Below, piece by piece: positions 36,998 through 45,999 of a stretch of 64,000 bases of DNA. A program made the position numbers and the translations under genes. Source of the stretch: Roseivivax lentus (GTDB taxonomy: Bacteria > Pseudomonadota > Alphaproteobacteria > Rhodobacterales > Rhodobacteraceae). The stretch is taken from the NCBI RefSeq assembly GCF_900156805.1, contig NZ_FTOQ01000002.1, positions 434,001-498,000 on the forward strand. The letters are read 5' to 3'. The notes beneath the pieces are model-generated. The model did no database searches, had not been told where the DNA came from, and saw only the letters and a program-made list of their open reading frames with translations. Positions within the stretch are counted from its first letter, which is position 1. Each line of letters opens with the position of its first letter.

Positions 36998-37075
36998 ATG
37001 CCGACACAGAGCGAGACCTGCTTCGCAGCATCGCGACGGCCTGTCCGTCCCGCGCGCGGGATCGCAGGCGCGTGA
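36998..37075 (+). CDS. Possible 25-residue leader peptide coupled to the FAD oxidoreductase
   Basis: An ATG at 36998 with GAGGAG nine bases upstream opens a 25-codon frame (MPTQSETCFAASRRPVRPAR then GIAGA). Its TGA overlaps the GTG start of the next gene in GTGA (37072-37075). The downstream gene has only a weak ribosome-binding site, so coupling is plausible. The peptide resembles no family I know and may simply be chance. Confidence 0.3.
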   Translation: MPTQSETCFAASRRPVRPARGIAGA

Positions 37076-38415
37076 GCTTCCCGTTCACCCTGCAGAACCC
37101 GGTCGAACATGGCGGCGCGCCGCCCGCGCGCACCGGCATCGTCGTCATCGGCGGTGGCGTGATCGGCGTCTCCACCGCGCTTTACCTTGCGCGCGCGGGC
37201 CACGCCGTGGCGCTTCTGGAAAAGGGCCGCATCGCGGCGGAGCAATCCTCGCGCAACTGGGGCTGGATCCGCGTGCAGGGCCGCGACATGGCCGAGATCC
37301 CCGTGGCGCAGGAGGCCCAGCGCCTCTGGCAGGAGCTCGAGCGCGATTGCAAGGGCCGGCTCGGCCTGCGCGAGATGGGCGTGCACTACCTCACCCACAG
37401 CGAAAAGAGCCTGGCCAATTACGCAAGCTGGCTGGACGCGGCGCGCGCCCACGGGGTCACCTCGCGGCTCCTGTCGCGGCAGCAGATCGCGGAGACGCTG
37501 CCCGGCGCGCGGTCGGACTGGATCGGCGGGCTCTACACCCCCACCGACATGAAGGCGGAGCCCTGGGTGGCGGTGCCCGAACTGGCCCGGCTCGCCGCGC
37601 AGGAGGGTGCGCGCATCGTCGAGCGTTGCGCCACCCGCGCGCTCGATATCGAGGCAGGCCGAGTCGTCGGCGTCGTCACCGAACGCGGTCGGGTCAAGGC
37701 CGATGCGGTGGTGCTGGCGGGCGGGGCCTGGTCGGCGCTCTTCCTGCGGCGGCACGGCATCGCGCTCCCGCAGCTTTCCGTGCGATCGACCGCCTGCGAG
37801 ACCGGGCCCGTGCCGCAGGTCACCGGCAGCGCCGGCGTGGACGACCGCATGGCGTTCCGCCCGCGCGACGATGGCGGCTACACGCTCGCGCCTTCGACCC
37901 TGTCGGAGCTTTATGTCGGCCCCGATGCCCTGCGCGCGGTGACGAAATACCTGCCGGTCCTGCGCCAGGGCGGCTTCGAGGTGAAGCTGCGCGCCCGCGC
38001 ACCCGAGGGCTACCCCGATGCCTGGTCGACCCCGCGTCACTGGTCCGAGGATGCGGCCTCGCCCTTCGAGGCCATGCGCATCCTGAGCCCCGAGCCCAAT
38101 CGCGAGAAGGCCGAGGCCGCCGCGCGCGCCTTCGCCGAAAGCTTCCCCGAGGCGGGCGCGGTTTCCGTCCGCACCGCCTGGGCGGGCATGATCGACGTGT
38201 TGCCCGACGTGGTGCCGGTGGTCGATCGCGTGACGCCGTTGCCGGGTCTCGTCCTGGCCACGGGCATGTGCGGGCACGGCTTCGGCGCGGGCCCGGCCTT
38301 CGGGCGCATCGCCGCCGCACTGGCCACGGACACCGAGCCCGATCACGCCATCGACCGCTTCCGCTTCGCCCGATTCTCGGACGGCAGCCGCATAGTGCCC
38401 GGCCCGAACCTCTGA
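37072..38415 (+). CDS. FAD-dependent oxidoreductase (DAO family)
   Basis: This 447-residue flavoprotein has a dinucleotide fold at residues about 22-50: GIVVIGGGVIGVSTALYLAR, followed by EKGRIAAEQSSRNWGWIR, which is typical of D-amino-acid dehydrogenase/glycine oxidase-like enzymes. The C-terminal LPGLVLATGMCGHGFGAGPAFGRI is the second FAD contact. The substrate is unknown; the adjacent M20 amidohydrolase hints at amino-acid or N-acyl amino-acid breakdown. The GTG start is inferred from the family-like N-terminus SFPFTLQNPVEHGG and the GTGA junction. Confidence 0.86.
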   Translation: MSFPFTLQNPVEHGGAPPARTGIVVIGGGVIGVSTALYLARAGHAVALLEKGRIAAEQSSRNWGWIRVQGRDMAEIPVAQEAQRLWQELERDCKGRLGLREMGVHYLTHSEKSLANYASWLDAARAHGVTSRLLSRQQIAETLPGARSDWIGGLYTPTDMKAEPWVAVPELARLAAQEGARIVERCATRALDIEAGRVVGVVTERGRVKADAVVLAGGAWSALFLRRHGIALPQLSVRSTACETGPVPQVTGSAGVDDRMAFRPRDDGGYTLAPSTLSELYVGPDALRAVTKYLPVLRQGGFEVKLRARAPEGYPDAWSTPRHWSEDAASPFEAMRILSPEPNREKAEAAARAFAESFPEAGAVSVRTAWAGMIDVLPDVVPVVDRVTPLPGLVLATGMCGHGFGAGPAFGRIAAALATDTEPDHAIDRFRFARFSDGSRIVPGPNL

Positions 38416-38480
38416 TCCGGCTTGCGGGAACCGGCCCGCTGAGGCACGGTTTCGCGCATCACCGAGACAGGGAGCGCCTT

Positions 38481-39644
38481 ATGCCGGTCAAGAACCGAAT
38501 CGCCGAGATGCATGACGAGATCACCGCCTGGCGGCGCGATCTGCACCAGCATCCCGAGATCCTTTTCGAGACGCATCGCACATCGGCCTTCGTGGCCGAG
38601 AAATTGCGCGCCTTCGGCTGCGACGAGGTCGTCGAGGGCATCGGGCGCACCGGCGTCGTGGGCGTGATCCGCGGCAAGTCCAACGCCTCGGGCCGGACCG
38701 TGGGGCTGCGCGCCGATATGGACGCGCTGCCGATCCACGAGGCGACCGGGGTCGACTATGCCTCGAAGACCCCGGGCGCGATGCATGCCTGCGGCCATGA
38801 CGGGCACACCGCGATGCTGCTGGGCGCGGCGAAGTATCTCGCGGAGACGCGGAATTTCGACGGCACCTGCGTGGTGATCTTCCAGCCCGCCGAGGAGGGC
38901 GGCGGCGGCGGCCGCGAGATGTGCGCCGACGGGCTGATGGCGCGCTGGGGGATCGAGGAGGTCTACGGCATGCACAATTGGCCGGGCATCCCCCTCGGGC
39001 AGTTCGCGATCCGGCCGGGGCCGTTCTTCGCCGCGACCGATCTCTTCGAGATCGTGATCGAGGGGCAGGGCGGGCATGCGGCGAAGCCGCACCTCACCAT
39101 CGACCCGGTGGTGGCGGCGGCGCAGGTGGTGACCGCCGCGCAGTCGATCGCCTCGCGCAATGCCGACCCGGTCGCGCAGCTGGTGGTGTCGGTCACCTCC
39201 TTCGAGACCTCGTCCACGGCCTTCAACGTGATCCCGCAGCGGGTCATGCTGAAAGGCACCGTGCGCACCCTGAGCGATGCCATGCGCGATCTGGCCGAGA
39301 CGCGCCTGACCGGCATCGCGGAGCATATCGCCCAGGCGATGGGCTGCCGCGCCGAGATTTCCTATCAGCGCAATTACCCGGTCATGGTGAACACCGACCG
39401 CGAGACGGAATTTGCCGCCGAGGCGGGCCGCGCCGTGTCGGGCCAGTGCGACGACGCGCCGCTGATCATGGGGGGCGAGGATTTCGCCTTCATGCTCGAG
39501 GAACGGCCCGGCGCCTATATCCTCGTGGGCAACGGCGACAGCGCCGACGTACATCACCCGGAATACAATTTCGACGACGGCGCGATCCCGGCGGGCTGTT
39601 CCTTCTGGGCCGAGATCGTCGAGCGGCGCCTGCCCGCCGCCTAA
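38481..39644 (+). CDS. M20 family metallo-amidohydrolase (hippurate hydrolase-like)
   Basis: This 387-residue zinc enzyme has WRRDLHQHPEILFETHRTS, RADMDALPIHEATG, MHACGHDGHTAMLLG and IFQPAEEGGGGG, supplying the metal ligands and the catalytic Glu of the amidohydrolase/aminoacylase subfamily. GQGGHAAKPHLTIDP marks the dimerisation domain, and GGEDFAFMLEERPGAYILVGNG is the C-terminal ligand region. It hydrolyses N-acyl amino acids; the acyl group cannot be named. CAGGGAG precedes the ATG. It is probably co-transcribed with the FAD oxidoreductase 65 bases upstream. Confidence 0.93.
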   Translation: MPVKNRIAEMHDEITAWRRDLHQHPEILFETHRTSAFVAEKLRAFGCDEVVEGIGRTGVVGVIRGKSNASGRTVGLRADMDALPIHEATGVDYASKTPGAMHACGHDGHTAMLLGAAKYLAETRNFDGTCVVIFQPAEEGGGGGREMCADGLMARWGIEEVYGMHNWPGIPLGQFAIRPGPFFAATDLFEIVIEGQGGHAAKPHLTIDPVVAAAQVVTAAQSIASRNADPVAQLVVSVTSFETSSTAFNVIPQRVMLKGTVRTLSDAMRDLAETRLTGIAEHIAQAMGCRAEISYQRNYPVMVNTDRETEFAAEAGRAVSGQCDDAPLIMGGEDFAFMLEERPGAYILVGNGDSADVHHPEYNFDDGAIPAGCSFWAEIVERRLPAA

Positions 39645-39701
39645 GGCCCGTCCGGCCGAGCGGTCTGCCCGCGCAGGGCGCGTGCAGGCATGTCTGGCGG
39701 T

Positions 39702-39771
39702 CTGATCGTGCCGATCATCCCGCAGGCCGGGGCGCTGCCCCGGACCCCGGCGGTTTTCCGGAAAGGTGAAG
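39702..39771. repeat. Dispersed intergenic element, second copy
   Basis: CTGATCGTGCCGATCATC (39702-39719), a GGGGCGCTGCCCC hairpin, and CCGGAAAGGTGAAG (39758-39771) recur in the same order as at 2197-2294. The 273-bp gap between the M20 gene and nspC otherwise shows no gene. Confidence 0.7.
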
Positions 39772-39917
39772 CGGCAGGGGGCGCGCGCAGGCGGGCCGGC
39801 GTGCGGGGACGGTGGCTTCGGGACCCGCCCGGGGCCGGAACGACGGTGCCTTGCCCCCCGGCCATCGCCGCCTTATGTGTGGGCGACACTTGGACCGCGT
39901 CAGGGAGCCCGCGCCAC

Positions 39918-41009
39918 ATGCAGACCCCCTATTATCTCATCGACAAGTCCCGTCTTCTGCCCAACATGGAAAAGACCGCCTGGCTGCGCGAGGCCTCGGG
40001 GGCCAAGTCGCTCCTGGCGCTGAAATGCTTCGCGACCTGGGGCGTGTTCGACTTCATGTCGCAATACATGGACGGCTCGACCTCGTCCTCGCTCTTCGAG
40101 GTGAAGCTCGGGGCGGAGAAATTCGGCGGCGAGACCCATGCCTATTCGGTGGCCTGGGCCGATCACGAGATCGACGAGGTGATGCAGGTCTCCGACAAGG
40201 TGATCTTCAACACCGCGGCACAGCTGAGGCGCTTCGAGACGCAATCGGCGGGCCACAAGCGGGGCCTGCGCGTCAATCCCGGCATCTCGACCTCGGAGTT
40301 CGATCTGGCCGATCCCGCGCGGCCCTTCTCGCGGCTGGGCGAACATGACCCCAAGGATATCGAACCGGTGGCCGACATGGTCTCGGGCTTCATGTTCCAC
40401 AACAATTGCGAGAACGCCGATTTCGAGCGTTTCGACGCGATGCTGGGCCAGATCGAGGCGCGTTTTGGGCATCTCATCCGCCGCATGGACTGGATCAGCC
40501 TCGGCGGCGGCATCCATTTCACCGGCGAAGGCTATCCGCTGGAGCGGTTCGCCGAGCGGCTCAAGCGCTTTGCCGGCGAGAACGACGTGCAGGTCTATCT
40601 CGAGCCCGGGGAGGCCGCGATCACCGGCTCGACCACACTCGAGGTGACGGTGCTCGACACGCTTTATAACGGCAAGAACCTCGCCATCGTCGACAGTTCG
40701 GTCGAGGCGCATATGCTCGATCTGCTGATCTACCGCGAAAGCGGGAAGATGCGGGAGGCCGGGGATCAGCTTTGGCAGATCTGCGGCAAATCCTGCCTTG
40801 CCGGCGACATCTTCGGCGAATTCCGCTTCGACCGCACCCTCCAGCCGGGCGACCGGCTGTCGATCGAGGATGCGGGCGGCTATACCATGGTCAAGAAGAA
40901 CTGGTTCAACGGCGTGCAGATGCCCGCCATCGCCATCCGCGAACTCGACGGGACGGAGCGCCTCGTGCGCGGTTTCGGCTACGAGGATTTCCGCGCCGCG
41001 CTGTCCTGA
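39918..41009 (+). CDS. nspC: Carboxynorspermidine/carboxyspermidine decarboxylase
   Basis: This 363-residue PLP enzyme has the fold III alanine-racemase-like layout. The PLP Lys lies in SLLALKCFATWGVF near residue 34. GFMFHNNCEN, ISLGGGIHFT, VYLEPGEAAI and the C-terminal SCLAGDIFGEF (catalytic Cys) with EDAGGYTMVKKNWFNG are diagnostic. It decarboxylates carboxyspermidine or carboxynorspermidine to the triamine. The partner dehydrogenase follows 42 bases downstream, so the pair forms the complete alternative pathway of triamine synthesis. Confidence 0.95.
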   Translation: MQTPYYLIDKSRLLPNMEKTAWLREASGAKSLLALKCFATWGVFDFMSQYMDGSTSSSLFEVKLGAEKFGGETHAYSVAWADHEIDEVMQVSDKVIFNTAAQLRRFETQSAGHKRGLRVNPGISTSEFDLADPARPFSRLGEHDPKDIEPVADMVSGFMFHNNCENADFERFDAMLGQIEARFGHLIRRMDWISLGGGIHFTGEGYPLERFAERLKRFAGENDVQVYLEPGEAAITGSTTLEVTVLDTLYNGKNLAIVDSSVEAHMLDLLIYRESGKMREAGDQLWQICGKSCLAGDIFGEFRFDRTLQPGDRLSIEDAGGYTMVKKNWFNGVQMPAIAIRELDGTERLVRGFGYEDFRAALS

Positions 41010-41051
41010 GCCGGCAAAACCCACCCGACGACAGACAAGGGGGTTTCCATC

Positions 41052-42299
41052 ATGACCCAATCGACACTCATCATCGGCGCGGGCGGCGTCGCGCAGGTCG
41101 TGGCGCATAAATGCGCGCAGAACAACGACATATTGGGCGCTCTTCACATCGCCTCGCGGACGAAATCGAAATGCGACGCGATCATTGCAAGCGTGCACGA
41201 GAAGGGCGCGATGAAGGTCGAGGGTTCCTTCGAGGCCCATGAGGTCGATGCGCGCGACACCGCCGCCGTGGCCGATCTGATCCGGAAAACGAAAGCGGAA
41301 ATCGTCATCAACGTGGGCTCGGCCTTCGTGAACATGTACGTGCTCGATGCCTGCATCGAGACCGGGGCCGCCTATATCGACACGGCGATCCACGAAGAGC
41401 CTGACAAGATCTGCGAAACCCCGCCCTGGTACGCCAATTACGAATGGAAAAAGCGCGATCTCTGCGCCGAGAAGGGCGTGACCGCGATCCTCGGCGCGGG
41501 CTTCGATCCGGGCGTCGTGAACGCCTTCGCGCGCTTCGCCATCGACGAATACATGGACGAGGTGACGTCGATCGACATCGTCGACATCAACGCAGGCTCC
41601 CACGGCAAGTATTTCGCGACGAATTTCGACCCCGAGATCAATTTCCGCGAATTCACCGGCGTCGTCTATTACTGGGAAGACGGCCAGTGGAAAGAGACTG
41701 AGATGTTCGCCTCGGGCCACGATTGGGACCTGCCCGTCGTGGGCACCCAGCGCGCCTACCAGTCGGGCCATGACGAGGTGCATTCGCTGGCCGCGAACTA
41801 CCCCGAGGCCGATGTGCGCTTCTGGATGGGCTTCGGCGATCACTACATCAACGTCTTCACCGTGCTGAAGAATATCGGCCTTCTGTCCGAGCATCCGGTG
41901 ACGACCGCCGAAGGGCTGGAAGTGGTGCCCTTGAAGGTCGTGAAGGCCTGCCTGCCCGACCCGTCGAGCCTTGCGCCCAATTACACCGGCAAGACCTGCA
42001 TCGGCGATCTGGTGAAGGGCACGAAAAACGGCCAGCCCGCAGAGGTCTTCGTCTACAACGTGGCCGATCACAAGGAGGCCTACGAAGAGGTGGGCTCCCA
42101 GGGCATTTCCTACACCGCGGGCGTGCCGCCCGTGGCCGCCGCCATCCTGATCGCCAAAGGGGATTGGGACGCCAAGACCATGAAGAACGTCGAGGAAATG
42201 GACCCCAAGCCGTTCTTCACCGAGCTTGACCGGATGGGCCTGCCGACGCGGCTTCTGGAAGGGGGGCTGGGCGGCACCGACAAGGCCTGGAACGACTGA
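41052..42299 (+). CDS. Carboxynorspermidine/carboxyspermidine synthase (saccharopine dehydrogenase-like)
   Basis: This 415-residue NADPH enzyme begins STLIIGAGGVAQVVAHKCAQ (Rossmann loop). It condenses aspartate semialdehyde with putrescine or diaminopropane. Family stretches include IVINVGSAFVNMYVLDACIETGAAYIDTA, ILGAGFDPGVVNAFARFA and DINAGSHGKYFATNFDPEINFRE. It is usually annotated lys1/CASDH/CANSDH. Together with nspC it replaces the SpeD/SpeE route for spermidine in many Alphaproteobacteria. Start ATG 41052 has ACAAGGGGG upstream. Confidence 0.94.
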   Translation: MTQSTLIIGAGGVAQVVAHKCAQNNDILGALHIASRTKSKCDAIIASVHEKGAMKVEGSFEAHEVDARDTAAVADLIRKTKAEIVINVGSAFVNMYVLDACIETGAAYIDTAIHEEPDKICETPPWYANYEWKKRDLCAEKGVTAILGAGFDPGVVNAFARFAIDEYMDEVTSIDIVDINAGSHGKYFATNFDPEINFREFTGVVYYWEDGQWKETEMFASGHDWDLPVVGTQRAYQSGHDEVHSLAANYPEADVRFWMGFGDHYINVFTVLKNIGLLSEHPVTTAEGLEVVPLKVVKACLPDPSSLAPNYTGKTCIGDLVKGTKNGQPAEVFVYNVADHKEAYEEVGSQGISYTAGVPPVAAAILIAKGDWDAKTMKNVEEMDPKPFFTELDRMGLPTRLLEGGLGGTDKAWND

Positions 42300-42430
42300 A
42301 CGAACAGAGGGGGCATCCCCGGGCACCTCATGCCGCTGGCGCAAGGCTCCGATCAGGCTGACCGAAAGGTCCCCGGGTCAGGCCCGCGGATGACGTGTCG
42401 CAGATCGAAGTGCGGGACAGGTTCGGCCGC

Positions 42431-42452
42431 GTAGGGCGGGTGAAAACCTACC
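42431..42452. repeat. Single arm of the GTAGG..GGGTGAAAACC dispersed element
   Basis: GTAGGGCGGGTGAAAACCTA at 42431-42450 matches the arm at 319-338 except for three positions. It lies between the convergent ends of the triamine synthase gene and moaA. Confidence 0.6.
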
Positions 42453-42463
42453 ACGCCGGCACC

Positions 42464-43471
42464 CTATCCGCCCGTATGGCTCATGTGGCGCGAGACGCGG
42501 CCATCCACGCTCTGACGGGAATAGTCGAAATCGTGGCCCTTGGGCTTCAGCGCGATCGCCGCGCGGATCGCCTCTTCGAGCGGCGCATCGCTCGACGGAT
42601 GGTTGCGCAAGGCAGAGCGCAGATCCGCGTTGTCCTCCTGGCCCAGGCACATGAACAGCTCTCCCGTGCAGGTCAGGCGCACGCGGTTGCAGCTTTCGCA
42701 GAAATTATGCGTGAGCGGCGTGATGAAGCCGATCTTCTGGCCCGTCTCCTCGAGGCGCACGTAGCGCGCAGGCCCGCCCGTGCGTTCCGGCAGGTCGGTC
42801 AGCGTGTAGTGCTGCCCCAGCCGTGCACGCAGGTCGTCGAGCTTCCAGTATTGGCCGAGCCGGTCCTCGTTGCCGATATCGCCCATGGGCATGACCTCGA
42901 TCCAGGTCAGGTCCATGTCGCGTTCCGCGCACCATTCGGTCATGGTGAACAGCTCGTCCTCGTTGAAGCCCTTCAGCGCCACGGCGTTGATCTTCACCCG
43001 CAGCCCCGCCGCCTGCGCCGCGTCGATGCCGCGCAGCACCTGGGGCAGGCGGCCCCAGCGGGTGATGTCGGCGAATTTCTTCTCGTCGAGCGTGTCCATG
43101 GAGATGTTCACGCGCCGCACGCCCGCCGCGTAGAGGTCCTTCGAGAACCGTTCCAGCTGCGAGCCATTGGTCGTCAGCGTCAGTTCCTTGAGGTCGCCCG
43201 CCTCGAGATGCCGGGTCATGGCGTTGAAGAACGACATGATGTTGCGCCGTACGAGCGGCTCTCCGCCGGTGATGCGCAGCTTCTCGACACCCAGCCGGAT
43301 GAAGGTCGAACACATCCGGTCCAGTTCCTCCAGCGTCAGAAGTTCCTTCTTGGGCAGGAACTGCATGTTCTCGGACATGCAATAGACACAGCGAAAATCG
43401 CAGCGGTCGGTCACCGACACGCGCAGATAGCTGATGGGGCGCTGAAACGGATCGATCAGGGGCGTATGCAT
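42464..43471 (-). CDS. moaA: GTP 3',8-cyclase (molybdenum cofactor biosynthesis protein A)
   Basis: This 335-residue radical SAM enzyme converts GTP to 3',8-cyclo-GTP, the first step of molybdopterin synthesis. The N-terminal cluster motif is [20 protein letters not shown] is the SAM-binding region. A second cluster is bound by [21 protein letters not shown] near the C-terminus. The protein ends in GG, which is functionally required in MoaA. ATG 43471 is preferred over TTG 43477 because AAGG lies seven bases upstream of it. The modABC operon elsewhere in the window serves the same cofactor. Confidence 0.97.
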   Translation of the reverse strand: MHTPLIDPFQRPISYLRVSVTDRCDFRCVYCMSENMQFLPKKELLTLEELDRMCSTFIRLGVEKLRITGGEPLVRRNIMSFFNAMTRHLEAGDLKELTLTTNGSQLERFSKDLYAAGVRRVNISMDTLDEKKFADITRWGRLPQVLRGIDAAQAAGLRVKINAVALKGFNEDELFTMTEWCAERDMDLTWIEVMPMGDIGNEDRLGQYWKLDDLRARLGQHYTLTDLPERTGGPARYVRLEETGQKIGFITPLTHNFCESCNRVRLTCTGELFMCLGQEDNADLRSALRNHPSSDAPLEEAIRAAIALKPKGHDFDYSRQSVDGRVSRHMSHTGG

Positions 43472-43635
43472 GCGCAAACCTTAAGGATTGTGCGACGGCG
43501 GGGCAAGATCCCGCGCAGGCACGAATCCGGCACCAAGGTCTCAGAGCGGGAGGCGCGTGACGCCGCTGTTTCATCGCGAAGACGGGACCGGTAGGGTGAG
43601 CGGGCCGACTCGCACAACCACGAAAGAGCCCCGCC

Positions 43636-44163
43636 ATGGCATTGATATCGCGAACCTATCCGCTGCTCCTCATCGGCGCGGCCCTGTCGCTGGGAGGCTG
43701 CGCGCAGGTCTCGGGTCTGTTCGGCGGCCAATCCGCCCCGGCGGTGGAGCCCGCGCCTGCCGCCGCGTCCGCCGCGGCGCCCGATGCGACCCAGCCGCCC
43801 GAGACGCGGCGCCCGCCACAAACCGCGGTCACGGCCGAGGATTTCGACACCACCACCGAGGCGGAACGCCAGGCCGCCGCGGCCCCGCCCTCCGCGGCCG
43901 ATGCCGATGTGCTTGTAGGCACCGCGACCGTCTCGCTCGGATCGCCCACCGAGCCGGGCTTCTGGCTCGAAACGCCGCTGGTCGACGCGGTCACGCCGGG
44001 CCGGGTCCAACTTTCCGGCGGCGGCGCATCGGCGCAGGTCGAGTTGCGCCCTGCCGCCCCGGGCACCGGCAGCCGGCTGTCGCTGGCGGCGATGCGCCTT
44101 CTGGGCGTGGCGGTCACGGACCTGCCGCAGGTGGATATCTTCCGGGTCAGCGGCGGCGCCTGA
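43636..44163 (+). CDS. Putative lipoprotein of unknown function
   Basis: This 175-residue protein has a lipoprotein signal (LLLIGAALSLGGC, Cys22 as lipidated residue), a long Ala/Pro/Thr-rich linker to about residue 90, and a small beta-rich C-terminal domain (VLVGTATVSLGSPTEPGFWL, then RVQLSGGGASAQVELRPA). The C-terminal part resembles proteins labelled D-galactarate dehydratase in some Rhodobacter annotations, but no enzyme motif is visible and that name should not be used. It converges with glmS (18-base gap). Confidence 0.75.
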   Translation: MALISRTYPLLLIGAALSLGGCAQVSGLFGGQSAPAVEPAPAAASAAAPDATQPPETRRPPQTAVTAEDFDTTTEAERQAAAAPPSAADADVLVGTATVSLGSPTEPGFWLETPLVDAVTPGRVQLSGGGASAQVELRPAAPGTGSRLSLAAMRLLGVAVTDLPQVDIFRVSGGA

Positions 44164-44181
44164 CGCACCGCCGCCCGCGCG

Positions 44182-45999
44182 TCATTCGACGGTGACAGAC
44201 TTCGCGAGGTTGCGCGGCTGGTCCACATCCGTGCCCTTCGCGATGGCGGTGTGATAGGCCAGAAGCTGCGCCGGCAGCGCGTAGAGGATCGGCGCCAGCA
44301 CTTCCGAGACCTCGGGCAGGATGATCGTCTTCCAGACATCGTGCCCGGCCCGCGCGGCGCCCGCCGCATCGGTGATCAGCACCACCCGGCCGCCCCGCGC
44401 CATGACCTCCTGCATGTTGGAGACGGTCTTGTCGAAAAGGCTGTCGCTCGGCGCCATCACGATCACCGGAACCGTGTTGTCGATCAGCGCGATCGGGCCG
44501 TGCTTCAGTTCACCCGATGCATAAGCTTCAGCATGTATATAGCTGATTTCCTTCAGCTTCAGCGCGCCCTCCAAGGCCAGCGGATACATCAGCCCGCGGC
44601 CGAGGAAGAGGATGTCGCGCGCCTCCGAGATCGCCACGGCGACCGTCCGCACGATCTCGTTGCGGTCGAGCGCGATGTTGAAGATGCCGGGCAGCCCGCG
44701 CAGATCGTCCAGCATCCGAGCCTTGTCCGCGTCGCTCAACCGTCCGCGCTGATGCGCGGCCTCGATCGCCAGCAGCAGCAGGACGTTGAGCTGGCAGGTG
44801 AAGGCCTTGGTGGAGGCGACGCCGATCTCGGCGCCCGCATGGATCGGCAGCGCCACGTCGCTTTCCCGCGCGATGGAGCTTTCGGCGACGTTCACCACCG
44901 ACAGGATGCGGTCGGCGCGATCCTTGCAGAAGCGCAGGGCGGCGAGCGTGTCGGCGGTCTCGCCCGACTGGCTGACGAAGAGCGCCGTGGTGCCCGGCAT
45001 GATCGGCGGTTCGCGATAGCGGAATTCCGAGGCGATATCGACCTCGACCGGCAGGCCCGCGATCCGTTCGAACCAGTATTTCGCGGTGAGGCACGCGTAG
45101 AAGGCCGTGCCGCAGGCCACCATAACCAGCCGCTCGGTCTTGGTGAAATCCAGCCCCTCATCGGTGAAGTGAATGCCGCCATCGGTCAGGTAGGCCGAAA
45201 GCGCATTGGCCAGAACCGTCGGCTGCTCCGCGATTTCCTTGGCCATGAAGTGCTTGTGCCCGGCCTTGTCGACCCGCGCGGCGTCGATCTGCACGGTCTT
45301 GACCGGGCGGTTCACGAGTGCGCCGCGCTCGTCGCGGATCTCGATCGTCTGGCGGGTGAGGACCGCGGAATCGCCCTCTTCGAGATAGGTGATCCGGTCG
45401 GTGAAGGGCGCCAGCGCGATGGCGTCGGAGCCCACATAGACCTCGTCGTCGCCATGCCCGACGGCCAGCGGACTGCCCTTGCGCGCGGCGACCATCAGGT
45501 CGTCCTCGCCGTCGAACAGGAAGACCAGCGCGAAGGCGCCCTCGAGCCGCGACAGCGTCTTCTTCGCCGCCTCCACGTGGTTCAGACCCTGCGCGATATA
45601 GTCCTGGCAGAGCCACGCGATGACCTCGGTATCGGTCTCCGAGGCGAAGCTGTGCCCAGCCTCGACGAGTTCCGCGCGCAGCTCGCGGAAATTCTCGATG
45701 ATGCCGTTATGCACGACGGCGACGGGGCCGGCCTTGTGCGGATGGGCGTTGATCTCGGTCGGTGCGCCATGGGTCGCCCAGCGGGTATGGCCGATCCCCG
45801 ACTTGCCGGGCAGGGGATCGTGCACCAGCAGATCGGACAGGTTGACCAGCTTGCCCACCGCGCGGCGCCGGTCGAGATGCCCGGCATTGACCGTGGCGAT
45901 CCCGGCGCTGTCATAACCGCGATATTCGAGCCGCCGCAGCGCTTCGACGAGCGATGGGGCGACTTCATGCTTTCCGAGGATACCAACAATTCCACACAT
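44182..45999 (-). CDS. glmS: Glutamine-fructose-6-phosphate aminotransferase (isomerising)
   Basis: This 605-residue enzyme makes glucosamine-6-phosphate from fructose-6-phosphate and glutamine. The N-terminal Ntn amidotransferase starts MCGIVGILGKHE with catalytic Cys2; RRLEYRGYDSAGIA and HTRWATHGAPTEINAHPH follow. The C-terminal part holds two SIS sugar-isomerase domains (FVSQSGETADTLAALR; EGALKLKEISYIHAEAYASGELKHGPIALI) and ends DVDQPRNLAKSVTVE. No glmS ribozyme is present upstream; the start codon overlaps the glmU stop by one base, so expression depends on glmU. Confidence 0.98.
   Translation of the reverse strand: MCGIVGILGKHEVAPSLVEALRRLEYRGYDSAGIATVNAGHLDRRRAVGKLVNLSDLLVHDPLPGKSGIGHTRWATHGAPTEINAHPHKAGPVAVVHNGIIENFRELRAELVEAGHSFASETDTEVIAWLCQDYIAQGLNHVEAAKKTLSRLEGAFALVFLFDGEDDLMVAARKGSPLAVGHGDDEVYVGSDAIALAPFTDRITYLEEGDSAVLTRQTIEIRDERGALVNRPVKTVQIDAARVDKAGHKHFMAKEIAEQPTVLANALSAYLTDGGIHFTDEGLDFTKTERLVMVACGTAFYACLTAKYWFERIAGLPVEVDIASEFRYREPPIMPGTTALFVSQSGETADTLAALRFCKDRADRILSVVNVAESSIARESDVALPIHAGAEIGVASTKAFTCQLNVLLLLAIEAAHQRGRLSDADKARMLDDLRGLPGIFNIALDRNEIVRTVAVAISEARDILFLGRGLMYPLALEGALKLKEISYIHAEAYASGELKHGPIALIDNTVPVIVMAPSDSLFDKTVSNMQEVMARGGRVVLITDAAGAARAGHDVWKTIILPEVSEVLAPILYALPAQLLAYHTAIAKGTDVDQPRNLAKSVTVE

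Noticed and set aside
43636-44163. D-galactarate dehydratase annotation for the lipoprotein next to glmS
   Set aside because: The protein is a short lipoprotein with a Pro/Ala linker and no dehydratase motifs; the name likely reflects propagated misannotation.
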